Source: Epithemia pelagica
Lineage: Eukaryota; Bacillariophyta; Bacillariophyceae; Surirellales; Surirellaceae
Direction: 5' to 3'
Assembly (NCBI GenBank): GCA_946965045.2
Contig: OX337230.1
Span: 4,278,001 to 4,342,000 of the forward strand
Length of the DNA: 64,000 bases
This document shows positions 31,245 through 44,259 of this stretch, in pieces. The notes under the pieces were generated by a model. That model was not told the DNA's origin. It saw only the letters and a list, made by a program, of their open reading frames with translations, and ran no database searches. Position 1 is the stretch's first letter. Each line of letters begins with the position of its first letter. Both the position numbers and the translations under genes were made by a program.

Positions 31245-34200
31245 ATGCTGCGTCGCCATTGCGTTCTTCAAGTCATTATTTTTGGTTCTGACATCATGTC
31301 CACGACCCGGCAAGAAAGTTCATTTCTCGCATACTTTGTCATGCCATTTTTTGGGAACCACAACGAGAGATATCATCATCCATCGGCGATCTCTCTCTCG
31401 AACAAAGATGAGAACGAAAAACGACATTGGATCCAAGACGACGACGACGAACAAAGATACATTACTGATTGGAAGGATAGGCTACTACTTGTACAGATAC
31501 TCATGATTCGAGGGAGACGACCACCAAGCAGCAGCAATATCGACAACCACGACACCACATCCAACACCACCACGACGGCGACTACAAGTTTGGAGGAACT
31601 GAATGGACCTCACAACAACCATCACCCCAAAACAATGATTGTGCTGAGGCCACAACCTCCGCCACCAGAATCATCATCACCCGAAGCAACAAACACAAGG
31701 ACGACCACCATCACTGCCAGCACCAATACGAACGAACCATCGCAGTCTTTGTCCTCCTTCTCGTCTTTGTCGTTTCTCCAGGCGGTGCAACCGTTGCCAC
31801 AGACACTCCGTCGCAGTACAAGTAGTGGCGATAGATCCTCGTTTCAACAAGCACAACCACAATTGTATTATCGTCCCAAGAGTTCGCGCTTGTCGCGAGA
31901 GTCTCTGCGCCACTTGAATGTGGCCCAAATTCGATTGGATCATTATGCCTCCTTTACTTCGAGCAGCAGTACTCACCGTAATCATCCTCATCCTCCTGGC
32001 ACTACTACGACAAGTCCTCATACTACAAAAGAACAAGAAGGAGGAGACACTTCTTCTTCTTCCTGGATCACCGCCACCCATTTATCGCCAGATGACGACC
32101 CAGTTCTACCGTTGCTGCATGGCCGAGAGTCCGAACTCCAAACCGTCATGGACTTTTTGTCGCAAGCATCCAACAAGAATGACAACGACAACAACAAGAG
32201 CCCAACCAACAAGTCGAAACCACCCTCGTCGTCGTCGTCGTCGTCGCGTCTGTTGTGGATTTCGGGAGAATCGGGAGTCGGCAAAACCTCCCTGGTACAA
32301 ACCGCATTGCTGCACTATCGTCAGCAACAAGAACAATCACAACAACCACAATCACAACAATCGCAATCACCACGGCTGCTTGCCGTCTGGGGCAAGTTTG
32401 CCTTGGATTTTAGCCAGCAACCCACACGGCCCTATCAAGGCATTACGCAGGCCTGTCGACACGTTTGTCAGGTTTTGCTGCTCCACGACCAGGACAAGGA
32501 CGATTCACCGACACAGCGACGACAACAACAAGAAGCACGACGAGACGAATTGCGACGCGCCCTTGGTAGCTCCCTCTCCACCTTGGCTACCGTCTTGCCC
32601 GAGTTGATGGACTTTTTGAACCCAAACGAGGACGAGGACGAGGAGCAAGGCACACCACCGCAACCAGCAGTACCACCACCACCAACTACGATTCGGACCC
32701 AAGAAGCCCAAAATCGCTTGCGCCATGCCTTTGGTCGCTTTGTGGGGACCGTGACTCACTGGTTCCCAGTTGTTTTGGTCTTGGATGATTTGCAATGGGC
32801 CGATGTCGAATCCATTCGCTTGCTCGAATCCCTCCTCCTTGTCGTGGGTGTCAACAGCACGCCGGGCAGCACCACTCGGAATCCCAATCACCACAATCAC
32901 CACCCATTGATGATTGTGGGCTGTTCTCGAAGCCATATTGAAACGGGTGGTCCCTTGTGGGAACTCCTTCAAAAATGCAATGTCCCTGCCACATCCACCA
33001 CAAATACATCGTCGCCATTGTCGTCCACTTTGACCAGCCATGTCCAGCATATCGACCTTGGCAATTTGACAGTCGAGGCGACGAACGAGATTGTGGCCCA
33101 TGTGCTCAACATGCCCGACGAGGAATGGACGACTTTGGAATTGGCTCAGGTGGTGCATCAAAAAACCTATGGCAATCCCTTTTTTGTCATTGCCTACCTT
33201 CAATCCTTGTACGACACCAAATTGTTGGACTTTGATTGGTTCGTCTTGCACAAGTGGACCTGGAACCTACCGGCCATTCAGGGACAATCCCAAGTCACAC
33301 CCAATGTCGTACAATTGTTACGGGACAAGATGCAACGCCTGCCCGAGACCGTCTTGGTTCGATTGCCGTTGGCGGCCTGTTTGGGAAGTACCTTTTGCCA
33401 GGACAAGTTCGCCGTCGTGTGGGAGCACATGGGGATGGACGAAATGAGCAAGGTGGTGTTGGTGGCGGCGGTAAGGAGTGGTTCTGGTGAACCACCACAA
33501 GACAAAGAAGCAGCAGCAGCAGCAGCAGCAGCACGAACGCAACGACACAGGGAAACGGAACAGGACAAGCTACTGCCGCTGCAAGTACCAGAACAAGCAC
33601 AAGCCAACGACGATACCAACGACAAGGCGACAAGAGTAGTATTGTGCTGGATGAAGAATGCACCGGGATGGATGCTTCTCGATGGTTGGAACTGTGTGTT
33701 CAGGCCGGCTTTCTCGTCGAGGTGGACCATTCCGCAGGCATGTACAGTTGGGTGCATGACAAAATACAAGAAGCGGCCTTGGCCTTGGTACCGGTCCAGG
33801 AAATGGAGCTCATTCAATTCCGTGTGGGACAAGTCTTGTTGGACCATTTGAGTCGAGCCCAAGTTGCCGACAATATCTTTATTGTCGCCAATTTGTTGCT
33901 CAAGGGTCATGCCACCAACTTGTCGGTGGAACGACGGTTGGAAATTTGTCACTTGTGTCTCCAAGCCGGTCGTGCCGCTATTGTCGCGGCCTCCTTTGCT
34001 CCCGCCGCGCTGTACCTACGGGGTGGCATTGGCTTTCTTCCCGACCAGCATTGGACGACGGAATACCACTTGAGCCTCGAGTTGTTTTCGGCAGCGGCCG
34101 AGGCGGAACATTGTATTGGAGAGCTGGATTCGATGCAAGAGCATTGCAATGCTGTCATTTAACAACAAAAATACCACAATCGACCCATTACCGAAACCTT

Positions 34201-35874
34201 TCGTGTATGGAATGTCTTGACATCCTACATGAGTTGGACCAAAAACGACTACAAGACGGCTTCCGAAATGGCTCTCCAAGTTTTGGATCAGCTCGACTGT
34301 CGTTTGCCCAAACGAGGCAAGCTCTTTCATGTCCTGCGCGGTATTTTGCAAATGAAGGCGGACATGAGAAAGCTGGGTCCCAATGCCATTTTGTCGCCGG
34401 ACCAAATGTTGGATACCAAAAAGATTCAAGCCATGATCATGTTGTACAAGCTTTCCACGTCGGCCTATGTGGAACGGTCTCTCTATTTGCCCTTGTCCAT
34501 TTTAAAAAGTTACCAGTGGAGTGTCCAATATGGCATGTCGGAATACTCACCCGCCAACTTTGCTCTGGTCGGCCTCATTCTCATGTCGACCCTCAAGGTA
34601 CGTGGGGATGGTGTGTGGTTTGTGTTTTTGTTGTTGTTGTCATGGATAGATATGTTTGTGTTGTCATGGATGGCTTGTATACACAAATGTACGTGTGTGC
34701 GTTTGACTTGACGGTGCGACAAACTTACACAATGGCACTCTTTCTTCCAGGATTATGACAAGGCTCGGATTTATGGCGAGTTTGCGGTTTCCTTGGTGGA
34801 CTTGAAACAAGAATTCGAAGTGGCCAAATCTCGTACCATGTTCATTGCCCATGAATTCATTCTTCATGCGTCCAGGGCATACCAAACATGTCTCAAGCGA
34901 TTTTTGGAGGGCTACGAGAGCGGTTTAACAACCGGTGATGTGGAGATGGCGTCGTGGAATATTGTCATGTATCTTGAAATGTCCTTCTTGATTGGTAAGA
35001 GCTTGCCGTCTCTAAACGAAGACTGGGACTTTTATACCAAGCAAATGAAATCGGTGAGGCAAATGCAACAGTACAATATTGCCACCAACAAGTGACAAGT
35101 GGTCTTGAATCTCATGGGTCACTCGGCGGACGCCAACGTGTTGAAAGGTACAGTCTTTGACATGGATGCCTTTACCGAAGAATGGGCCACGAAAAAGGCT
35201 CCTCCACCAGTCGTTATTTCGACATTTTATGCGAGAATTCACCAGGCGTACTTTTTGTGCAACGACGTGGAGGGTGCCGAAGCCGTACTAGCCCTGCATC
35301 GACAATATGCCGACGAGGATATGAATCCGGTACGTGAAAAAACCAAAACACCTGAGAGTGGAAAAGTGGCGATTGCTGCTGTTTGTTGTTCCAACACGTA
35401 ATGGTTCACTCTGCTTTCTAGGGGGCCTTTGTGGACGATGGTCGCCGTGCTCATTCGGCCGTACTGTGTTACTCCGCCGCACGGAGAACCAATAAGAGGA
35501 AATATCTCTCGCAAGGTCGGAAATCGCACCGTCATATACGGGTGATTGGTCAAAAGGGCAATCCCAATTACGCGCATCTCGAAAAGCTTTTGGATGCCGA
35601 ATACGCTGCTCTTCGAGGACGAAAGCTGATTGCCAAGAAATGCTACCAAGATGCTGTGACATTGGCGGCCAGGAGCGGGATTGTACACGAACAAGCGGTG
35701 ATTAATGAACGATTTGGAGATGGTTGTGGAGATTCAAGCGAGGCGCAATACCGCTTCAAATGTGCCATTGATCTGTACAAGGAGTGGGGTGCCTTGGTCA
35801 AGGTCGACTTGGTGGAGCAAAAGCTTTCTTCCTGTATGGATCAAACAGAAATGGGTCCTCGTATCGGTGGATGA
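31245..35874 (+). pseudogene. AAA-ATPase/TPR-like signalling protein, broken
   Basis: Resembles the long predicted-ATPase proteins expanded in diatoms. After a disordered N-terminus there is GRESELQTVMDFL, a P-loop (SGESGVGKTSL) and Walker B region (VVLVLDDLQWADVES), then a helical-repeat region that continues to the end (WSVQYGMSEYSPANFALVGL; NPNYAHLEKLLDAEYAALRG). Two real-looking introns are 34598-34750 and 35330-35421 (donors GTACGT, acceptors TTCCAG and TTTCTAG). Three lesions break it. There is a frame change between about 33500 and 33635, in or next to a CAG repeat (33511-33532). TAA occurs at 34160-34162 and TGA at 35093-35095, both inside conserved sequence. A weak intron 33472-33634 could repair the first but not the stops. 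Start is at ATG 31245 or 31296. Confidence 0.8.
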
Positions 35875-36137
35875 TGGATTTTCAGATGGCAGCATTGAGA
35901 TCGAAAACAAGATGGTCAAACGGCATTCAGAGTATCTCGGGGATGATCGATCAACAATCAACGAGGGTTAAAGCAGCTATATTTTCGAAGAATTAGCTGT
36001 TGGTGCGAAAAATGAAACCAAGGAACGATCCTACAGTTTGAAACGTTCATGACTGTGGCAGATTACTCAACCTCTCTTAAATCATGATTATATCTCGCTG
36101 CTCTTTGAAAACGCGATCGGTGGATCTCGAGATGCTA

Positions 36138-38727
36138 CTACCCAAATGTTTCTTGATGAAAGTCAAATCGAACTTTGCGATCCGAAAGCTCAATGCATGC
36201 CTTGCGACATAGATACGTGATTCTCTTGGGTCCACAAGCACAAACTGCTACGCGCTTTTCGCCTTGTTCAATGGCCTCTTGTCGCATTTGAGCAAACAAG
36301 GCAGCAATGTCTGGTCGACCAAATTTAAGACCGGGTAAATTGTGCGGAGTTAGCGCGTCCCTGGACTTGGTGAGATAAATATCGATATCCACCAAATCGC
36401 CTATGTTTGCACTATTCGGTAGCTTTGATCCTGCTTCATCTTTGAGATCCATTTCTGCTTCCACGGCTTGTAAATCTTCATCTCGTTTTCGCGGTTCGCT
36501 CATGTGAGAGATACTTTCCGAGTGTTCAAGGTCCACCGTGACTTCATCAGGCGAGTTGGGGCTGTTTCCATTTGTATCCTCTCCCTCGTCTACCAGAGGA
36601 CCGACGTGAAAGGTCTCGTTACTCGTCGATGGTGAATCTGTGACCATTTCACCTGAACTCTTGTCATCATTTTCAGACTTGCTTCCTGGTAAGACTGAAC
36701 CTACCATTTCAAGAAAACCAACCACGTTTTCCAACAAGTTATCGAAAGGATTACCATGCATCTGCTCAACAGCTTCCTTATCGACATCACTGTTCCGCTT
36801 CGATCCTTGACTGCTCGCATTGTTATTCTCCTTCCCCTCCTCATCGGACGTACGAATCGTATCCTTGACCACCAATATGGTACTGCTTTCGTACAAGGAA
36901 TCAAGTTGTTCATCGGTTTCTTGACTGGGAGGGATCGTGGCAAGAATTAGAGAAGCCAATGAGGCAGCACGATCCAAGCCAAAACGATCCAAGCCTACAA
37001 CACTTCTGCTCTCGTTCATGTCCTCCTCGACTGTCAGATGCTTGCTTCCATGGAGATCGCTGGACAAATCCGCAATTTTTGATTGAACCATGAGCTCTGG
37101 ATCTCGTTGTATCCAAACAAACTTAAGTTTCTTCAATTGTCGGTCGCCCTCCGTTTGTTCGTGAAGCAAATGAGACAGCAAGGACTGCATGGGCGTTACT
37201 GAAAAGTCAAGGGTATCCCCAAATAAAGGTTAGAAAAAGACTTCGCCAGCAAAGATGAATACCAAAAGAGCTATGCCTTTATGGGCATGCCATGAAACTT
37301 ACGCCCGATACCCCCACTAACGAGCAAAAATACTGCCAAGGAAAATGAGTGAACAACTCGCCCGTGAGACTCTTTTGTTTTCATGTTATATCCATTATGA
37401 CGATGCGTACCCTTGTAATGTTCTGGACTGGTCACGTCAATGGCAAAGTTCCCGTATGGTCCTTCGATCAACATGTCCACTTGGGTCTTTTTCATGGCGA
37501 GCTTGTGCAAGGCCATGGTCCAATCTCCCGCCACTCGGACATGAATGGTGACAACCGGCTCATGTGGGGCACTACTCAAGGAAAAAGGGTGCCACTCCCA
37601 GGCCGACAATTCCGGAATGGCCAAATATACTGTAGAATCACGATAAAACAAGAGAGCAGCCGAGAAACGAATCAGCGCTTTGTTGCAGTTTCTATATACG
37701 ATACCAACAAACACAAGTCGTACGTACCGTATTGTCCTGGATTAAAGTCAAATCCCGATACCTTGGGGAATTCCAATTGAACCACCGAATCACTTACAAT
37801 GCGCAAGGTGACTTGTCGGGGTTATCGGTATCGGGCCATGAAGAGTTTTCGCAGGAGCATATCCATACCAAATGTACAAAAGACAAATAAGGGAACCACG
37901 TAACCGGTATAGAACAGACTGCCAACCACAATACCCACGAGCATGAGCAAATGAAGGAGATAAAAGACTTGAAAGACCACTTTGCGAATCCAGGGCAAGG
38001 AGGTTACCATGAGGCCCACCACAAAGACCAACATCATGGTGCCGGATGTGTTCATGCTATTGGACCCGAACAGTTCCTTTAGAAACGGTTGTTTTGTTGT
38101 GGTTGACGAATCGGAAGATATCTGAACCTCAAAATAGGCCACAGCATGAAGCAGACCTGTGATCACGGTGAGATAACCCGCCAGTTTGTGATACAGGAGG
38201 GCTCGATCAAAGGGCAAGCCCAAGAGGAGCGTCAGGTACGAGTTTTTTTGCTCCAACAACAAGGCGGCGAACATACTAGCTCTGGAGACTTGCCCTGTAA
38301 CAGAGACATTCGGTTTCCACCACGTATAACAGAGTGCGGCAGCCATTATGGCACCAAAGGGTATCAAGAAGAGGATCTCACCATAAGTGACGTAGATGCG
38401 AAAATGATCCAAGAGTAGATTGCCTCGAATGCGCTTTTGCAATGGATACGAGAGAGTCCACCGCCACGCATACAAAGTTTGGATCCATGACGAAGTTCCC
38501 AGGCGAATAGTCTCAGGGAAACAATCGCGTAAGAGGAAGTACAGTGGAGGAAACTCCAAACTTGGATGTGGATTGTTCGGAATGCTGGTGGTTATTGAAT
38601 CATTGCTAGGAGGTTGGGTATCCTCGACCTTCTCCGAACCATGGTGGTCGTCGATGTCAACTGGCGTCGCTGCCTCCTCACTCCTCTCCTGTTTGGTTCC
38701 TCTTTTTGGTGGTTGACCGGTCGTCAT
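36138..38727 (-). pseudogene. NADPH oxidase/ferric reductase-like, copy A, inactivated
   Basis: Same four-exon structure as copies B and C: 38727-37728, 37629-37411, 37332-37303 (only 30 bp, encoding the VFLLVSGGIG core) and 37198-36138. All GT-AG junctions keep frame over 770 codons. Two lesions: TAA at 37824-37822 (codon 302) where both other copies read Tyr, and Tyr273 where they have a haem-ligand His (second His of the HX13H pair in helix 5). The remainder is well preserved, including HKLAGYLTVITGLLH, HPFSLSSAP, GGIG and a C-terminus close to FHQETFG, so the loss looks recent. Start at MTTGQPPKR is inferred; the frame is open further upstream. Confidence 0.82.
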
Positions 38728-39452
38728 GATGCAGAGGGTTTCACATAGAATGACAAAAATGCACTGATGAGCCGTTGTAGGTTGTTTTTCGATCGCGGTC
38801 CAACCAACGCTTGTACCTACCGTAGTGTTGTTTCTTTTCTTTGCCACGCAGTCTTCACCGATCCGACTTCTTACAAAGACTGTCATCTTCCCTGATGGAA
38901 ACAGAATCAGGATTCTTGTATGCCAAAATCAAGGCATGCCCATGATGGGATATATAGTGCGAAGAGTGCGGAGGGTAAGTTGGGTCGCATGTCGCATTTG
39001 CTTCTTTGATGGATCACTCTCAATCGTACCCCCAGGGGGAAGATTTCGGTCGCGCGTAACTTGAGTTTGTGTAGTGACTGTTGATCTTCCATGTCTAATG
39101 AGAATGATGTATTCACTGTGATCCTATGATAGAACGGTTTCTATTTTGGACACAATAACATGCTACAAACAAATAGGACCCAATGTCGCATCACGTTCAT
39201 TGCCAGGAATCCTTCCTATATGCATCAGACAAATCTCAAGAAATGAATGGCTGATTATGAAAACGGTTCCTTTTCTATGAATCACACTAGCTTCAAGATA
39301 GCGATTGTGTCAGGATCTCAAAAACGAAACGGCGGTCAGTCTGGGAGCAATCATGTTCCAATCGATCGATCCGCAATCAACGACAATTGAGTTGAGCTTA
39401 TTGCCGCGGATATTCAAGATAGAGCCGGTCGTCGTCGCAGTCACACAAAGCA

Positions 39453-41948
39453 CTACCCAAATGATTCTTGATGAAAGTCAAATCGAACTTTGCGATCCGA
39501 AAGCTCAATACATGCCTTGCGACATAGGTACATGATTCTCTTGGGTCCACAAACACAAACCGCAACTCGCTTTTCGCCTTGTTCAATGGCCTCTTGTCTC
39601 ATTTGCGCAAACAAGGCCGCAATGTCGGGTCGGCCAAACTTGAGACCTGATATATTGTGCAGAGTTGGCGCGTCCCTGGACTTGGTGAGATAGATATCAA
39701 TATCGACCACATCGCCTGCTCTGGTCAGGTTTGGTTCTTGAGTTGACCCTGCTTCCTTTTCTAGATCGACCTCTTTGGTCAGCGCTTCCATGTGTTCATC
39801 TTGGTCTTGTTGGTTACTCATGTCAGAGACACTGTCATCCGTTGCAACTCCATCCTGCAACTCTTGCTTCCTCCTGGTTGCATCGTCTCGATCCTCTTCT
39901 ACAAATGGACCAGATCGAGAAGAATCAGTTCCAGTGCTCAGTGCGTCGGAACCCGGGTCAACCGTTCCGTCACTCTCCGATGGACTGGTAGTACTGGACA
40001 AGATAGAACTCAACATTCCAAGGAAGTGAAACATGCTTTCAAAACTGTCTTGTGCTGCTTCTTGTTTGGGGGGTTCTGGTACTGGAACCACGTTGTCCTC
40101 GTCATCGTTCTCCTCGGACCGGAGCAATGTCTCCTTGAACAGTAATATATCGCTGCTGTCGTACAAGCCGTCGAGTTCCTCATCGGTTTCTTGACTGGGA
40201 GGGATCGTGGCCAGAATTCGAGAAGCCAACGAGGGGGCACACTCCAAGTCCTCCATACCAGTAGCACTGCCCGCCTTTTCCTCCCTCATTCTGTCCTCGT
40301 CGTCTTCGATGGTCATCATGCGCTTGCTTCCATGAAGACTGGCTGACAAGTCGGCCACTTGCGACTGTACCATGAGTTCGGGATCTCGTTGAATCCACAC
40401 AAACCTGAGCTTTTTCAATTGTCGGCGACCCTCCGTTTGTTCGTGAAGCAAATGAGACAGCAAGGATTGCAGTGGTGTTACTAAACGATCCAGGACACGG
40501 CAAAAGGGTTAGACAATCGGCGGGAATGGACAAAAATGACAACAGAGACGGTCTTGCAACGACACTTACGTCCGATCCCACCACTAAGAAGCATAAAGAC
40601 TGCACAAAAGCCAGAGAAGAACTTGTTAGTTGTACAACTGTGCCGATCTTGGGCATGTTGCATTCGGACAAACAAACGTACCCTTGTATCGTTCGGGACT
40701 CGTCACGTCAATGGCAAAGTTTCCATAGGGACCTTCCAGCAACATGTCCACGTGCGTCTTTTTCATGGCGAGTTGGTGCAAGGCCATGGTCCAATCCCCT
40801 GCGACTCGGACATGAATGGTAACGACCGATTCGTGTGGGGCACTGCTCAGAGAAAAGGGATGCCATTCCCAGGCCGACAATTCCGGAATGGCCAAATACA
40901 CTATAGGTATCGCAGAGTATCCAAGAGATTCAATACAGATATGAGCTTTTTCGCTGTGGTAGTATAGGAGGACACCACCAAGCAACCAACAACTACACGT
41001 GTCGTACGTACCGTATTGTCCTGGATTAAAGTCAAATCCGGCAACCTTGGGGAATTCCAATTGAACGACGGAATCACTCACAATGCGCAAGGTGACTTGT
41101 CGTGGATAACGGTATCGGGCCATGAATACTTTGCACAACAGTACATCCATTCCAAAGGTTCCCAAAACAAAGAGAGGAACCAGGTAGCCGGTATGAAACA
41201 TGCTGGCCCCAAAAATTCCCACGAGCATGAGCAAATGAAGGAGATAAAAGACTTGAAAGACCACTTTGCGAATCCAGGGCAAGGAGGTTACCATGAGGCC
41301 CACCACAAAGACCAACATCATGGTTCCGGATGTATTCATGGAATTGGATTGGAGCAATTCGTGTATAATGGAGGACGAGGATGAATGCTGTGGTGAGTGG
41401 TAGTTGACTTGAAAGTGGGCCCAGGTATGAAGGAGCCCGGTAAGGACGGCAAGATAGCCCGCCAGTTTGTGATAGGGCATGGCTCGATCAAAGGGCAAAC
41501 CAAGGAGGAGGGTCAGGTACGAGTTTTTTTGGGCCAACAACAAGGCGGCAAAGACAAAGGCGCGCGAAATTTGACCGGTAATGGACACACTGGGATTCCA
41601 CCAGGTATAGTAGACTGCCATGGCCAGGAGGACCGCAAAGGGAAGGGCCAAGAGGACTTGGCCATAGGTCAAGTAGATGCGAAAATAATACAAGAGGGGA
41701 TTGTGCCGAATGCGTTTGAGCAAGGGATAGGAAAGAGTCCATCGCCAGCTATACCACTTGTGAATCAAACCGTCGGCATTCGTCAGACAAGAAGGGAAAC
41801 AATCGCGCAAGACAAAGTAGAGAGGAAGAAACTCCAGAGCAGGATGCGAATCGTTTGGATGTGGGTCGATGACTTGCTGTCTTGGTGTTGTTTCTTCCAC
41901 CGCTTCCGTAACAAGATCGTTGTTTGGCAAATACGGCATGTCTGGCAT
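39453..41948 (-). CDS. NADPH oxidase/ferric reductase-like protein, copy B
   Basis: Four exons: 41948-41012, 40900-40682, 40599-40570 and 40480-39453, all GT-AG with donors GTACGT or GTAAGT; 737 residues. The family moves electrons from NADPH through FAD and two haems across a membrane, to oxygen (superoxide) or ferric iron; I cannot tell which here. Haem ligands fit His160/His174 (HX13H) and His238/His252 (HX13H). The FAD site is HPFSLSSAP and the nucleotide site is GGIGLTP, split across exons 3 and 4. The C-terminus is FHQESFG. A roughly 200-residue acidic, variable insert interrupts the NADPH lobe between MVQSQVADLS and LKFGRPDIAALF. There are no EF-hands. It is divergent from KIN17, with 835 bp between starts. 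Confidence 0.87.
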
Positions 41949-42783
41949 TTTCGAATCCGATTCGTTGAGTGTGTGTGTCAATCGCAATACAACAAGGAGA
42001 TTTAGTTTGGCTTGCTGTCAATGTTGTGAGCAGAGTGAAATTGTGTCCAGAGTAGTCGCGGTCCCTTTTTCTTCACGAAAGCCTTAACGACTCTTTGCAA
42101 GTGTTCCCATTATGCTCACCTGATATGTTCGTCGTCGTTCAGTGATTGGTAGTTGCACCACCAGCAGCATCCATCCATGCTCCTGGAATGCGCACCAAAA
42201 GAGCGAAGTAGCCAGTGAGGATGGACAAGGAAAGGTGGGTTTGGGTGTTTGGGTGGGTCTTGCTGGATAGTTTCTTGAAACGTCTCCGTCTGCTCTTGCG
42301 TAGAGGTGCGAGGCACAACAAACTTTGTGAGGAATCTGACGTGTATCCACATCTTGTTTTTCAAAGAGGAGGGGCACAAGAAGTCTCGATTCCTTTGTCT
42401 TTCGCTCTATTGCCTCATTTCTCATTTCGGATGCAATGTCCCAAACAAGTACACAAGACGCAAAAAGTGTTTGGTCGGAGAGTCATTCGAGCGAGGCACC
42501 TTCAGCCTTTCTTCAAGTTGTCGACGCAAGACGAAAACGCGAGACGCCAAAAGACCCTGGCAAAACTTTTGTGCCAGTGTCACTCTCCGCCATTTCGTGA
42601 GAGCTTTTGGACAGTCTCGCCTCGCGCGCATAGGGTCGCGTTTCAACAGAGGATTACATTCGGGTTTGAATCAGTCGTGGTTGTTGCCGTCACCATGGAC
42701 CATGGAGATACACAAACAATATAGAACACTGATCCATACCTTACGATTGACCACATTCTTCTCGGCGCTACAGCTACAACATC
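41949..42783. promoter_or_regulatory. Shared divergent promoter region, NOX copy B and KIN17
   Basis: 835 bp separate the two ATGs. The region is duplicated with high similarity at 63172-63982, which shows it belongs to the duplicated unit. No core-promoter motif was assigned. Short open frames here are preserved in the duplicate but lack codon-level features of a gene. Confidence 0.55.
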
Positions 42784-44259
42784 ATGCCCAAAGCAGAAAA
42801 GGGCTCCGTGAAGGACATTGCAAAACGCATCAAGGCTAAGGGCTTGCAAAAGCTCAAGTTTTATTGTCAAATTTGCGAAAAGCAGTGTCGCGATGCCAAC
42901 GGCTTCAAATGCCACATTCAATCCGACTCTCATTTGCGTCAAATGAAACTCTTTTCGGAAAATGCGTCCGGTCGGATGGATCAATATTCTCGAGAATTTG
43001 AAAAAGTCTTTTTGGATACACTCCGCATGTTGCATGGGACGGCGCAGGTCAATGCCAATCAAGTCTACCAACAAGTCATTCGCGACAAGCAACACATTCA
43101 CATGAATGCCACCATTTGGGCGACACTCAAGGATTTTTGTCAATATTTGGGCAAGACGGGCAAATGTCGTGTCGAAGAAACGGAACGAGGATGGTACATT
43201 ACCTACATTAATCGCAATGTCGAATCGCTGTTGCGACAACAACAAGCGCAAGAACGACAGGAGGCCGCCTTGCAAGCCGAAGCGCAGTATCAAAAACAAT
43301 TGGACGAACGCAAACGTCAAGAAGCGTCCATGGCACTGGAAAAGGCGGGTGTTTTGCAACAACAACCAACCACCAACATGGCCGAACGAGCGCACCATGA
43401 AACGATTCACATTCACAAGGACAAGATAGTATTAGCAGGAGCACAATCCAATAAGAAAGCAACGACGAAACCGGCCGTGATCCAAAATGTGTTGGATACG
43501 GGAAGTGACGATGACGACGAGGAAGAACGTGCCATGGAGAAGGAGGAGGAGCTGGAGTATGCAGCTGAGGCCAAGGATTTGTCGACAAACAAAAGGCTCC
43601 TGACACCAAAGGAGACGGCGACGACAACGACGAGTAGTAGCAGTCGAAAACGGCCACGACACAGCAGTGCAACAGCACCAGAGAAAGGCTTCGAGCCGAA
43701 GGATCAACCAGCACAACGTGAGACACACCACCAACACGAACCACAACAAGAACCATCGGCACGACGACAAAGGGGTCCATCGGTCTGGTTGTATCGAGAC
43801 ATTGTGGTACGCATCATTGACCAAACCTACCGTGGTGGACGCTACTTTCGGCGCAAAGCCTATGTCGATCGTGTCATTTTACCAGACGACAACAACAACA
43901 AGGACTCTTCCGAGTATCATCAGCAGCAGCAACCACTCGCTGAACTCACACTTCTGCGCGATTCCAATCATGACGATGATGAGAAGGATGACGCAATCGT
44001 GTTGCGGCTGGCCCAGGATTGTTTGGAAACGGTCGTTCCCAAACAGGCCGACACACTGACGACGACCAGCAGCAATAGCAGCAGCAAGAACAAGCACAAA
44101 CAAAGCAAGAGTCGGGTTCGAATCTTGGTCGGACCCTACCGTGGCAAAAAGGCTGTGGTGGTGGCCTTGAACAAACCAAACTATCAAGGACGACTGCAAT
44201 TGGACAATGGCACTATATTGGAGTCAATGCCCTTTGAACATTTTGCCTTGCTGGCTTAA
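42784..44259 (+). CDS. KIN17: KIN17 DNA/RNA-binding protein
   Basis: 491 residues, single exon, ATG at 42784. KIN17 is a conserved nuclear protein linked to DNA replication, repair and RNA processing. The N-terminus MPKAEKGSVKDIAKRIKAKG and the C2H2 finger CQICEKQCRDANGFKCHIQS followed by DSH (about residues 28-50) are diagnostic. A winged-helix domain follows (about 51-160; ATIWATLKDFCQYLGKTGKC). The middle is a coiled-coil and acidic/Thr-rich disordered region. The C-terminus has two SH3/KOW-like segments (WLYRDIVVRIIDQTYRGGRY; VRILVGPYRGKKAVVVAL). Length is near that of the family. A second copy begins at 63983. Confidence 0.93.
   Translation: MPKAEKGSVKDIAKRIKAKGLQKLKFYCQICEKQCRDANGFKCHIQSDSHLRQMKLFSENASGRMDQYSREFEKVFLDTLRMLHGTAQVNANQVYQQVIRDKQHIHMNATIWATLKDFCQYLGKTGKCRVEETERGWYITYINRNVESLLRQQQAQERQEAALQAEAQYQKQLDERKRQEASMALEKAGVLQQQPTTNMAERAHHETIHIHKDKIVLAGAQSNKKATTKPAVIQNVLDTGSDDDDEEERAMEKEEELEYAAEAKDLSTNKRLLTPKETATTTTSSSSRKRPRHSSATAPEKGFEPKDQPAQRETHHQHEPQQEPSARRQRGPSVWLYRDIVVRIIDQTYRGGRYFRRKAYVDRVILPDDNNNKDSSEYHQQQQPLAELTLLRDSNHDDDEKDDAIVLRLAQDCLETVVPKQADTLTTTSSNSSSKNKHKQSKSRVRILVGPYRGKKAVVVALNKPNYQGRLQLDNGTILESMPFEHFALLA

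Noticed and set aside
33472-33634. Intron that would repair the first lesion of the AAA-ATPase gene
   Set aside because: The donor GTAAGG is good but the acceptor ACAAG has no pyrimidine tract, and the two later stops remain.
36701-37116. Additional minus-strand frames within NOX copy A exon 4
   Set aside because: They are alternative-frame readings of the acidic insert.
42084-42839. Open frames in the NOX/KIN17 promoter that are preserved in the duplicate at 63.3-63.9 kb
   Set aside because: Recent duplication explains the preservation; frames shift between the copies through small indels near 42.53 and 63.72 kb, arguing against coding.
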